A stretch of DNA of 64,000 nt, taken from assembly GCA_000328365.1 (NCBI GenBank), contig KB294486.1, positions 253,043 through 317,042 on the forward strand, written 5' to 3'. Both the position numbers and the translations under genes were made by a program. This document shows, piece after piece, positions 43,801 through 54,860 of this stretch (positions are counted from its first letter, which is position 1; every line of letters starts with the position of its first letter). Under the pieces are notes generated by a model that saw only the letters and a list, made by a program, of their open reading frames with translations, did not search any database and was not told where the DNA came from. This DNA comes from Capitella teleta. Lineage: Eukaryota > Annelida > Polychaeta > Capitellidae.

Positions 43801-46800
43801 GGACCACAAGAATAGGCGCATATTTTATGTCGCCGGCCACGTAATCTTGTCTTCTGGTTTGACTGTGGGTAGTTCAGAGAAGGTTGTAGCACGAAACACA
43901 GCCACGGATGATGTCATCACAGGTGAGTGAGTGAGTGATTGGGGTTTTACGGCTCCACCCAACCCGTTCGGGTGATACGAGCGCCAGAACAGAAGGCCCG
44001 GGACCGGGGTTTCCCCCTACTCTTATCGATAAATCCCAAGGGTTCTTTATCCTGCATACCACCATAGACAGTAGTACACAGCGCCCGGCCTTGTTACGCA
44101 GTTGGGCAGCACTGCAGAGTCACCGAAGAATTACAATTGTAATTCACAATCATAACGCCGTAGCCTGATCGGGTCTCGAACCCGGGACCTCGACCCCCAC
44201 GGTCGGCATAGGATTGTAGTCAGCGGTTTAACCCACTGCGCTATCCGGGTCATCACAGGTAAATGTGATTTATTCAATATCGCATCCGTTTCTTTGTCTT
44301 TAACTTATATCTCACTACCTAATGAATATTTTTTGTCCAATATCGTGTTTGCTTCTTTGCTTTTCAACTTATATTTCCCTACCTAATGAAGACTTGTTTT
44401 TTTTTTTTTTTCTTTTTTTTTCTTTTTTTTTTTTTGCCTTTAAATTATATATATATCTCTACCCAATGAAAATCTTTTATCTTTGCATTTGTTTTTCTGT
44501 CCTTATACTTGTATCTCACTTGTATCTCATGACCCAATGAAGACGCTTTATATAATATTGCATTCGTTTCTATGCCTTTTAACTTTTCTCAAATTGGTGC
44601 TTATTGTGAATAATAATTTAAATTGAAAATATAGCAACACTTAGATACAATTGAAGGTATAGGATAATTGACAATTTATTGCAATTTAAGCTGTGATGAA
44701 TTGTGAATTTGCTTGTGACCATGAAAACCTAGATCTCTTCAGGGATTGCGGTGGACTGGATCAATCATAACATCTACTGGACCATATCTGACTCAATTGT
44801 ATTGGCAGCTATTAGCGGCGAATATGTATACCGTTTGCACTCCAATCGGGACCACGTAGGTGACGTTGTTGTGCATCCTGGGCAGAAGTGAGTGCGCCGG
44901 AGGCTGGCAACAAGTGCTCAATGCAGTTATGATTTCAGGAAGATTTTCTGGATTGAAAATGGAGCAATGCAGTCGATCTTCTCATCGAATCTTGATGGCA
45001 GCGAAATCAGCACTTTTATCTCCTCCGACACAGGGCATCCGAGAAAACTGCATATTGATTACTCAAGAACTAGGTTGGTCGGTGAAACTAACATGATATT
45101 GAGATTTCGTTTTGGAATTTGCGCAACGCACGAACTGGCCTCATGACATTTCACCAATGAACTAATGATAAATGATGTTCAATTGCGAGGACATAAATTG
45201 ACCTCTAAAATTGCGTTTGAAATTATGCACATAAATTTGCATCTGTTTTCCTTTTTTTCTTTTCTTATCACAGGCTTTATTGGACAGACAGCGCGGAGAA
45301 CAAATTGGAAAGTATCAACTTGAACGGTTTTGATCGAAAGACGCACCTCACTTCAACATCGCCATACGGTGTTGCAGTCTTTGGGGTGAGTTGATCTGGC
45401 TGTAATTATAGGAGGCATACACTTGTCTATAATATCAGTTTATGATTTTTAACAAAGCAGTAATTGATTTTCTAGGATCAAATGGCTTGGACAAGTTCGG
45501 AAGGGTTGCTTTGGGCATTCAAGGAAAACAGTTATGCATACTCTCTGGAGACCCGTGTGAATAATTTAAGAGACTTGAAAGTTTACTCAGAAACAGGTTT
45601 TCCTGACTTCCCACGTAAGTCTTTTTGTTGTTTAATTGTTGCACGTTATCGCATGCTTGTAATGAAACAATATCTTTCATATATTACAAGCCAACGATTC
45701 AACTCCAACTGCACCTACGAAGAGAACTATGACTGAATCTTCAAAGGCAACTATGACTGAATCTACGAAAGCAACTATGACTGAATCTTCAAAGGCAACT
45801 ATGACTGAATCTACGACAACAACTCTAACTGCACCTACGAAGAGAACTATGACTGAATCTTCAAAGGCAACTATGACTGAATCTACGAAAGCAACTATGA
45901 CTGAATCTTCAAAGGCAACTATGACTGAATCTACGACAACCAGCACTCCGGGTATAATTATCATACACTCAATGAACGTTTCCTAGTCTAGTAAGTTTGT
46001 TGAAACGACAGTCATATGTACTCATTTTTATGTGTATATAATAATTATGACAATAATGACATCCTTTTTCACTTAATCACTCTTAATTAATTAGAATAGT
46101 TCACGAATGCTACAACCTCAATTTCTGTTTTTTTTTTTTTTTTTTTTTTTTTCTTTTCCTTATGCATTAGTTTATAGTTTCGGGAAATTCAACTTTACCA
46201 AACCAATCAAGCCGTATACGTTGTCCATCATTACAGTAATCCATGAATTTCCATTTTTATGCAGCAAATGCGATTGTTGTTGCGGTCGGAGCTGGAGCCG
46301 GGTGCCTCTTCTTGATTACAGTTGCTATTGCAATAAGTTGCATTTTAGCTCGGAAATACAGAAGGTGAGTAACTTGAGAATTCAAGCAATATGAATTCGG
46401 TTATCCAAAAACAAGAAGCTAACCGGCAGGCCAAATTGGTTCAAGAAAGATAAATGAATTAAATATGCCAAGCCTTGTGAAAATAACTCTCACATACCTA
46501 TACTCTGCCCAACCGCTTCACAGAATAACGCACCGTATGAATTAACCTTTCCTGAAGCCACGCACTTTGGTTTCAATGCTCTTGATCCACGAAACATCCT
46601 GCAATTGCATGACTCTGTATCATGTACAGTATGATTCAAAAGTATATTGGAGATGTCTCGGAAAGATTGGCTTAACGCACTAGCGAGTATATGTACTGTA
46701 GTGCCTCGTTCAAGCACCGTGAACAATTCATGTCGAACAGGGATCTCCCAGGGGATTTCCCGTTTGCACTAACCGGTGTATATATACCAGGCATGCTCGT

Positions 46801-49800
46801 GAATAAAGAGAAGGAATTCAGTAGGGCCCAATTGACTCGCGTGTTTCTTGGAGCTCCTACAATTGGTGACCCTGAAACGTTGATTGGCATGTGCAATCCT
46901 TTGTATCCGCCTAGGGTGCAGATACCCTCTGCAGCCCCGTCACCGCCTAGTCGTGCAACCACGCTAGCCGCTTAGAACTACAAACAAGACATGCCCGAAG
47001 CTGATGCTGCCGCCGCCGCTGCCGCTGTAGCAGCCACAGTCTCAATCAAGTTGCCAAGCTTTTGGTGTTCTGGATCTGCTGCTTGGTTTTTCCAAGCTGA
47101 AGCGCAGTTCGCGCTGCGCGGCATCGTCTCAGATGAGACAAAGTACTACTACGTGGTGGCCGCGTTGGACTCAACCACTGCACAGCGAGCCACGTCAGTC
47201 CTGCAGGACCCGCCAGCTGGTGATACGAAGTATCAAAGCCTCAAAGACTTCTTACTCGGAGCGTTTGAGCCGACAGAAGCAGAGAGAGGAGAGCGCCTAC
47301 TGGCAGTATCGGATCTGGGGGATGGTAAACCCTCCGAGCTCGCTGATCGTATCCTGGCCCTGAACGGCACTGCCCCTCAGCATTTTTTGCTGCGCAGCCT
47401 GTTTTTACGGGCCTTGCCAGCAGCAGTGAGGAACGCCATCTCCACTTCGCCACTTAAAGACCTGCGACAGCTCGCCTTGGAAGCTGACAAGGTTGCCGCC
47501 TCCTCTGCAGGCTCGTTCTTTGTCACCTCTGCCACAGAACAACCCGCTACCGCACCAGAGGTCCTCGCACTCGGCACTACAAGAACGTTCCGCCGTCTGT
47601 GTAAGTACCATCAACGATTCGGCCGCAGTGCTCTGCGACTGGACAACAAAACCACCACGGCGCCAGGGACACGCGGAGGCGGGCCCGCGCTAGTGACCAG
47701 CGTGGGTCCGTGCCCCTCACGAGACACTTTGTTCACGGTTAAAGACCCCAACACAGGCCTTGTGTTTTTAGTGGACACAGGTGCACAAGTATCCGTCATC
47801 CCGGCAACCTCCACTGATCGAGCCCTTGGACAGCGGCAAGATGCAGTGCAGCTTCAAGCCGCCAACGGCACCTCCATTCCCACGTATGGGTCAAGCGACG
47901 TGAGGTTGTGTCTCGGGAACAGAAAGTTCACAGCTCGTCTGGTGCGTGCTGGAGTACAGCGTGCCCTGCTTGGAGCGGATTTTCTACATCGGCACCACCT
48001 ACTCGTAGACGTCACGGGACGTCGCCTAGTGGATGCGGCCACTCTGTCCACCGTGGTTGGATCCTCAGCAACCAGCACAGCCAGTGCAGGCAGATGTTGG
48101 ATGACACCCGTTCACCTAGACCCGTGCGCACTCCTCCTGCAGGAGTTTCCTGGAGTCACGCAACCAGACTTTGCTCGGCATGAGCCCCGTCACGAAGTGC
48201 ACCATCACGTGGTCACGAAAGGCCCTCCTGTCTGGGCCAGACCACGCCGGCTGAACCCGGAGAAACTCTTAGCCGCCAAGCAAGAGTTCGAGAATCTCCA
48301 CCGCATGGGTATTATTCGTCCCTCAGACAGCGCCTGGTCTTCGCCTCTACACCTGGTGAAGAAAGCTAATGGAGAATGGCGCCCGTGCGGGGACTACCGG
48401 AGACTCAACGCATCAACAGAGCCAGACCGGTACCCCGTCCCACACATCCACGACTTTGCAGCGCAACTGCATGGCGCCACAGTGTTCAGCAAACTGGATC
48501 TTGTCCGAGGATATCATCAAATCCCCGTAGCTCCAGAGGACATCGGCAAGACCGCAGTAACAACGCCTTTTGGGTTATGGGAGTTCCTCAGGATGCCTTT
48601 TGGCCTCCGTAACGCTGGCCAGTCCTTCCAGAGGCTCATGGATTCGGTTCTCCGTGGCCTAGAAGGGGTCTACGTCTACATGGATGACGTCCTGGTGGGC
48701 TCGGCAAACATGGAGCAACACTTAGTGCAACTACGGGCAGTGTTTCAGCGCCTGCTAGACAATGGTCTCCTGCTTCGTCCCGACAAGTGCGAATTTGCGA
48801 AGTCAAGCTTGGACTTTTTAGGACACCGAGTAGATGCTACCGGACTTCAGCCACGACCGACCACCGTCAGAGCAGTCCAGGATTTCCCATTACCAGAGAC
48901 GCCGCGCCGTCTCCGCACCTTCTTGGGTATGATGCACTATTTTCATAGGTTCATGCCCAACGCTGCCTCTGAACTCCGGCCTCTACATGACCTAGCCTGT
49001 GCTAAGCCAAGCACTGCTGCTATCCCTTGGACAGAGGTCACCCGGGACATGTTCACATCAGCCAAGTCACTGCTAGCTAACGCTGCCACCCTGGCTCACC
49101 CCATCAAGGACGCCCCTCTAGTGCTATGTACAGATGCCTCTGACATCGGCGTGGGAGCCTCCCTGGAGCAATGGCAAGGAGATCGCTGGGTTCCACTTGG
49201 TTTCTTCAGCAGGCACCTCCGACCCCCCGAGCGCCGGTACAGCACCTTTGATAGGGAGCTGCTGGCAGCCTACTTGGCAATCAGGCACTTCCAGCACTCC
49301 ATTGAAGGGAGAGAGTGTGTTCTCGTCACCGATCATCAACCATTGACGCTCGCCTGGAAGAAAGTTGGAGATCCGTGGTCGTCAAGGCAACAGCGACATT
49401 TAGCAGTGATCTCGGAGATGGTGACTAACGTTCAACATCGACGGGGCAGCAGCAACATAGTGGCTGATGCACTGTCCAGAGCGCCTCTGGACGTGGTTAC
49501 TCTCGCTCTCAGCCATGATGAGATCGCAGAAGCCCAACGTGAATGCCAAGAGGTGCATGATCTAAGGACCGCCATCACCGGCCTACAGCTCCGCGATGTA
49601 CAGTTCAAGGAGGATGCCACTAGCATCCTGTGCGACGTCTCCCTAGGACACCCCAGACCCGTGGTACCCCCAACCCTGAGACGNNNNNNNNNNNNNNNNN
49701 NNNNNNNNNNNNNNNNNNNNNNNNNNNNNNNNNGACTGCCGATGAAAAGTATCGCAGCCGAGGAATGTGCACAGACCTTCCTGCATGGCTGGGTGTCACG

Positions 49801-51061
49801 TTACGGTGTGCCCACAGACATCACCAGCGATCGAGGTCGGCAATTCACCTCCAACCTTTGGAACGAGGTAGCTACGTCTCTCGGGTCCAAGTTGCACCGG
49901 ACCACTGCCTACCACCCACAGGCCAACGGCATGGTAGAACGGATGCACCGCACCTTGAAGGCAGCCCTACGAGCCCGTCTCACCGGACCAGATTGGATGG
50001 GTCAGCTACCGTGGGTGCTGCTTGGTTTGCGCGTGGCGCATAAGGAGGACTTGGATGCCGCCCCGGCAGACCTAGTCTTCAGACACAGACCAAGGTTACC
50101 TGGAGACCTGCTTCCCCTAGGGACGGCTCGTACACCGCCTAAAGTGCCAGAGCAACCAAGCCACCACGGCACACCAAACAGTGCGGTGCCTGCCTCACTG
50201 TCCAGAGCAACAGAGGTGTTCATTCGAGTGGGGGCCCATAGAAGACCGCTGGATACACCGTACTCGGGTCCCTACAAAGTTCTCCGTCGCAGCGCAAAGA
50301 CCTTCGTACTCGACGTCAAGGGTCGGCAAGAGACAGTCTCGATCGACCGCCTGAAGGCAGCCGCTACAACAACTCGCAGTGGGAGGGAGAGTCGTCCGCC
50401 ACTCCGTCTCGGTGTGGGGGAACCCATGTAGTGCCTCGTTCAAGCACCGTGAACAATTCATGTCGAACAGTGATTGAGCAGATACGCTCAGGGATCTCCC
50501 AGGGGATTTCCCGTCTGCACTAACCGGTGTATATATACCAGGCATGTTCGTGAATAAAGAGAAGGAATCCAGTAGAGCCCAATTGACTCGCGTGTTTCTT
50601 GGAGCTCCTACAGTACTTTGGCTCATCAACCTCACTGATTGCGTGCTAATCTTGATTAAGCCATGTTTACATATCATATGAAACATATTCTAGCTGCTCT
50701 GTCAGGGCATCGCTAAAAATAGACACTTGGAATATGAGTTTAATCTTCACATGCACAACACAAAGGCTTGCAGTGCGTTTACTATTTCCCTTCTGCCGAT
50801 AAAACGAGTGCAATTGTATTTTCTGCATATCCACCAGTTATCTCTGCATCCATATTTGTCGCTTTCACCCACAGCCCTAGAAATTCAGCCACCGAGTCTC
50901 ACTACGAAGTTCCTCGAGGTGTTCCCGATGTTCCTCACGACTACACCACACCAGAACTCCCAGCGATGCAAAACAGAATGCCTCATCGGACGGCGAATAC
51001 ACATGACACGTCATCATACCTTCAGCCTGTGCATGAATATGATGAGATTAGGGACTATTGA
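40868..51061 (+). CDS. Type I receptor with two YWTD propellers, EGF module and Tyr-rich tail, 14 exons, 785 aa
   Basis: Exons: 40868-40913, 41003-41304, 42786-42949, 43006-43264, 43318-43453, 43502-43615, 43665-43922, 44743-44887, 44939-45073, 45274-45385, 45476-45614, 45691-45951, 46265-46364, 50875-51061; all phases agree. Order: signal peptide ([16 protein letters not shown]); LDLR class B propeller (17-300; [24 protein letters not shown]); EGF-like module (303-341; [24 protein letters not shown]); second propeller (345-600; [41 protein letters not shown]); Thr/Ser/Lys repeat stalk (604-690); membrane span (about 693-716; [20 protein letters not shown]); tail with YEVP, YTTP, YLQP and EYDEIRDY. 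The family binds extracellular ligands at the cell surface; YDEI resembles a Src-family SH2 site. The signal-peptide frame decided the start. A SINE sits at the exon 7 donor and a Gypsy element in the last intron. Which LRP relative this is remains open. Confidence 0.85.
43925..44248 (-). mobile_element. tRNA-derived SINE, copy C, at the exon 7 splice donor
   Basis: Inserted antisense to the gene. The 12-bp duplication GTCATCACAGGT lies at 43913-43924 and 44249-44260 and contains the last exon 7 bases plus the donor GT. The plus-strand left edge reads GAGTGAGTGAGTGATTGG (the tail in reverse complement); the right edge holds the tRNA-like head, with B box CGGGTCTCGAACCCG and A box CCCACTGCGCTATC seen in reverse complement. 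It looks full length. Confidence 0.9.
45715..45945 (+). repeat. In-frame tandem repeat of exon 12 (mucin-like stalk)
   Basis: Codons repeat as ATMTESS.K and ATMTEST.K units of 30 or 60 bp; a 120-bp block ([20 protein letters not shown] and following) occurs twice almost identically. It encodes the Thr/Ser/Lys stalk of the YWTD receptor. Copy number probably varies between alleles. Confidence 0.85.
46697..46861 (+). repeat. 5' LTR of the Gypsy element
   Basis: Begins TGTAGTGCCTCGTTCAAGCA and ends GGAGCTCCTACA, with a TATATATA box in the middle and AATAAAG near the end. It is directly followed by ATTGGTGACCC, the position of a primer-binding site. Confidence 0.9.
50427..50612 (+). repeat. 3' LTR of the Gypsy element
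   Basis: Same ends as the 5' LTR (TGTAGTGCC to CTCCTACA), with a short extra block GATTGAGCAGATACGCTC that the 5' LTR lacks. GTAC follows. Confidence 0.9.
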
Positions 51062-51343
51062 GGAGAGAACAAGTGAATGTGTGACATTGACAGATAATGT
51101 TCACCAGTGATCTGTTGATTGGAATTCATTGAATGTATCTTACAAAGAGCGGCATCATTGAAAGCCTCTCAACTGATGTAAAAGTAAAAGTAGTTGTGTA
51201 ACGATGATTAGTACCCAGCTTACTCTTTCCGTTTATTACCTAACAAACATGCTTTTTTCAATTCAGTCCCACATGTTTTGTATTTGCTCGAAATAGCAAA
51301 GGCCCATGATGTAATTACTCTTGATACCCATTGTTGATGGATT

Positions 51344-51349
51344 AATAAA
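51344..51349 (+). terminator. Poly(A) signal of the YWTD receptor gene
   Basis: AATAAA in GGATTAATAAAGAAACC, 283 bp after the stop codon and just upstream of the Harbinger-type element. Confidence 0.55.
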
Positions 51350-51422
51350 GAAACCTGAGTTTACGCTAGAACTGCAGTCCTTAATTCTCAAAAAGCGCTC
51401 AAGCGACATGTCGCCACTTTTA

Positions 51423-54400
51423 AGGGCCATGTAACCAGTAACAGACCGACTCTGCAGACAGACCGATCCGTCAAGTCTGCAATGCTTTTCCTATGAGGCG
51501 TTTATCCAGCAACAGACCGACGACCGACGCAGTCAGTCGGTCCACTTGCAGCAATCAGAGCGGAAAGATTGAGCTCTCATGCGTGTGCAATGAAGCGTAT
51601 AGTGTGATTTTGAGCATTGTCAAAGTGCTCACTGATCATTCGTATTTTTCACAATGTCCTGCATAGACCCTCAGGTGGGAAAACTTATAGACCTCGTGCG
51701 CCTGTTGAAGCCACAGGGGGTCTTACCAGTGGGCGATGGATACATGGAATGCCTATGCAGCCTTCTAGACAGTATATAATAATATCAAGGGAAGTCACTG
51801 ATTTCTCATCAGAACAATAACAAAGCCTCGGAACCTACATTCCCCTCACGGGAGAGAGCTGAGGCTTCGGATCTGGCAACATTATGATTAAATGAACCTA
51901 TACACACCAAAAACTCCGCACGGCAGTGACTAATTAGTCATTAATTGCACAAAAATACTTCCATTTCCAAAACGACTAACAACGGGCACGATCGCTGCAG
52001 CATTCGACCTTCACCTTAACAAGCCGCTCAGTGATTGATCAATAATAGTCCAGCTGAGAAATGCAATTGAAATTAATCAAAGCATTCACTCGATAGAGAT
52101 CAGTCCAGCAGTATGATTCTATAAATTATTCGATGCATATAACAGTATTCAGATAATTTTATAGTTCGTAATACTAGTTATAAATTCTAAAGTTATTAGA
52201 TAGATAACACAACATGTTGTGAGGTATATAAAACGATTCTAAACATATACACCAGAGGGCGCTGTATGTGTCGTCTGCTAATTCCCGTCAAGTCAACTTA
52301 CTTAAATGCAATGTGTCTTTCAATTCTAACTCCTTTTTCTAGCCTATTTCAGGCTCAATTTGACTCTCAGAATAGCTTTTATTGTTCGAGAGACAATTAC
52401 AGACGGGATGTTTCACTCTAAAGCCAATCTGTTAAATTAAGAATGTATCCTGAGCTCTACACTTTTGAAGCTTCATTCCGGTTTTAGGATTTTATTTCGA
52501 CATTTAGCGATCGTGAGTTCGCTGCAGGCTGAAAATTTGCTGCGGTCCGACAAAATGGATGCATCGTACCCGTTGCTAGTCGTTTTGCAACTGATTGGAT
52601 TTTTGGCCAATTAATGAGTAATTAGGCGTTGCGTACGAGATTATTGGTGTCAATCGTTTCATTTATTGGTGATCCTGCCAGATCCGAAGTTTCGGCTCCC
52701 TCTTTTGAAGAGAAGATTGCGTTCGAGGCAAGCGTCCTAAGATTGACAGGAATCAGTGAATTCCCTTGATATTATATATATAGACAGAAAGCATTCACTG
52801 CATTGAGTTTTGTCCACATCTGCTCGCTCACTGGTAAGACTCCCTGTGGTTGAAGCCTTGTACGACAAGGCAAAGAAAAACCACAATGCCAAATACCAAT
52901 GCCTGGAAGGCTATTGCTCATAAACATGGGCACTGACGGTAGGCTTGGTTCTATTCGCTTGTTTTATTTTGCACTAAGAAATAATAACACGCGTTCACTC
53001 AGTGATAATATTAAATGAAGATAAATGCATTTCATAACGTGTAAGATCCACAAATAAAATGCGCTTTAAATGCTAATCTGCCATATGTACAATTCAATCC
53101 GGCCAGCAATGAATGATTATAATTGCATTTACGGACATATGTGCATTGAAATTAATTAAGTGTTGTATAACATAACCCTGTTGCAGCATGAGATGCTAAC
53201 ATAAATTATTTTTTGTGTGCCATTCTTGTGTGTACACAAACAAACACATACATTACATGTACGTATTGGGCCACGTTATATGAAAATATGCATGCGCTTT
53301 AAATTCACCTCCAGTGACCTCGAGCGAGGCATATTGCCTAAATTTAGAGCAATACGTGCAAAAAATCCCATTCACTAGACATCGGCATGAACATTGTCAA
53401 CGGGGAGTTGGATGACATTGAATCCGAAGGTAAAAAATGTGTAAAAAAATGCAAAAAATGTCAAGTATTGATGATAATATTGCTTTACATTTCGCTGTGT
53501 TCTCTTTCACAGAGCAAGCATAAGAGTTGGAGGAGAGAAGCAACTTGTTGTCAATGGCAATGCTGCAAAGCGGCATTTCCCAAAATGAGTGATATTGGTT
53601 CATTATTTTGTGTCATTTAATTGTTTAAGTTCTTATCCTCTTTACCTTTTTTTCTCTTTTCACTTGTGTGTCTGAGATGACAGTAATGAATGATACCTAC
53701 ATTTAATAAAGATTCAGATCTTGTAATATTCTGTTCCTTTTCTTTTTTACGTGCAATTAACAGAACACACCAATAAAACATTCATGACTACCTAAATTGC
53801 ACGAAATTGTAATTATTACAATGCATAATTTGAGAGAAAGCTTGCGCTACACTTGCGTGAGATTTAAGCAAAATTTTGTACAACCATTTATAACCCAGTT
53901 AAACACATGCAATGCCAGGCTAGTATTTGTTAATTACTGGTGTTTACCGTTGTAATAAATTATAGGTGTAACATCATAACGTTCTCTTGTATCTACTTGA
54001 GTGTGATGGCCAGTCTGACGTCCGCAGGTATACTTGGGTTCAGAGGCGTAGATGGGACCTGGATGAGGGGTCGGATGCACTGCAGAAGGCTGTCAAATTT
54101 GCACGGAATCATTCAAAAAATACTTGTATTTGGCGTCGTCCAATCTTGCCCTTGCCATGAATTTGTTTTCTTTTTGAAACGGCTCTCCGTGAAACAATAA
54201 GAACACAATGACTGTTAGTAGGATACTTTTCTTTTCAAATTGCACAAACGAAATGTTACTGTATACGCGCACAAAGTGAAATAATGTTACCTCGAGGTGC
54301 AATTCATTGGGTGCACTCACCACCTTCTCATTTCCTTGTCCTGGATCTGTGCATTCAGTATGTTTCTCCTCAAGAGGAACGTTGATGCAGTAACCACACC

Positions 54401-54666
54401 GAAAGCCGCTCGCCTTCTGGCTTGAAAATGTCCCATTCCTTTTTTTAAAGAGAACACAAACAAACAAAACATTTACAATGGAAAATATTAATCAAATTAC
54501 ACTCACTGCGTTCCATTTTGAAGCAGTGTCACTCAAGCAAAGTCAGAGAGCAGAATGAACACCGAGTTAAAAATAGAATCGTGGGGCGTGGCCTTCATTG
54601 TCATGTGACCAGCGTCAATCGGTCGGTCTGTCTGCAGAGTCGGTCTGTTGCTGGTTACATGGCCCT
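51423..54666. mobile_element. PIF/Harbinger-type DNA transposon, 3.2 kb, decayed
   Basis: Inverted ends AGGGCCATGTAACCAG(T/C)AA then CAGACCGACTCTGCAGAC extend about 45 bp and are nearly identical. The 3-bp duplication TTA (51420-51422 and 54667-54669) fits PIF/Harbinger. A MADF/Myb-like fragment at 52838 agrees. A transposase catalytic domain was not recognised. Minus-strand frames at 54093-54467 (FRCGYCINVPLEEKHTECTD) and plus-strand frames at 53387-53620 may be parts of its proteins. The right end is inserted in LINE sequence. Confidence 0.7.
52830..52945 (+). pseudogene. MADF-like DNA-binding fragment of the Harbinger element
   Basis: One frame reads RLPVVEALYDKAKKNHNAKY and, after a shift by one base, NAWKAIAHKHG. 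Together these give the typical MADF/SANT-like pattern (LYDK, then NAWKAIA). The frame shift and early stops show it is dead. The second protein of PIF/Harbinger elements commonly carries such a domain. Confidence 0.5.
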
Positions 54667-54669
54667 TTA

Positions 54670-54860
54670 CTCTATTGTAACATATTGTGACGTAACGGGG
54701 TCTGCTCTCTTTTGTTCCAATAACGATAGTAAAACTTTGAGCGCTGTTAAATTTCGCATGGAATTGGTCCGAAAAATCCTCGCACATGCTCAGCAATCTT
54801 GTCATTGCCTCGCGAGATGAGGTTATCAGAGCAACATCATCTGCATAAAACACTCAGCGA
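54670..54860 (-). mobile_element. LINE reverse-transcriptase fragment with the YADD box
   Basis: The minus strand reads MFYADDVALITSSREAMTRL then LSMCEDFSDQFHAKFNSAQS and VIGTKESRPRYVTICYNRV, the catalytic box and thumb start of a CR1/L2-like reverse transcriptase. It ends exactly at the TTA duplication of the Harbinger-type element, which therefore inserted into it. The remaining LINE is not seen on the other side. Confidence 0.75.

Larger units (their letters stand above)
46697..50612 (+). mobile_element. Ty3/Gypsy LTR retrotransposon, nearly whole, in the last intron of the YWTD receptor
   Basis: Short LTRs (165 and 186 bp) bound a 3.9-kb element with the 4-bp duplication GTAC on both sides. 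One long frame (46991-50431) encodes a Gag-like N-terminal part, an aspartic protease ([14 protein letters not shown]), reverse transcriptase ([28 protein letters not shown]), RNase H ([12 protein letters not shown]) and integrase ([27 protein letters not shown]). An assembly gap of about 50 N lies at 49684-49733. Otherwise it looks whole and young: the LTRs differ by one short length difference and a few substitutions. Same orientation as the gene. Confidence 0.9.

Noticed and set aside
45677-45964. Minus-strand Val/Ile-rich frame
   Set aside because: Antisense of the exon 12 tandem repeat, whose plus strand fits the receptor phases.
47133-50223. Several alternate frames on both strands within the Gypsy element
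   Set aside because: They overlap the single long Gag-Pol frame and have no motifs of their own.
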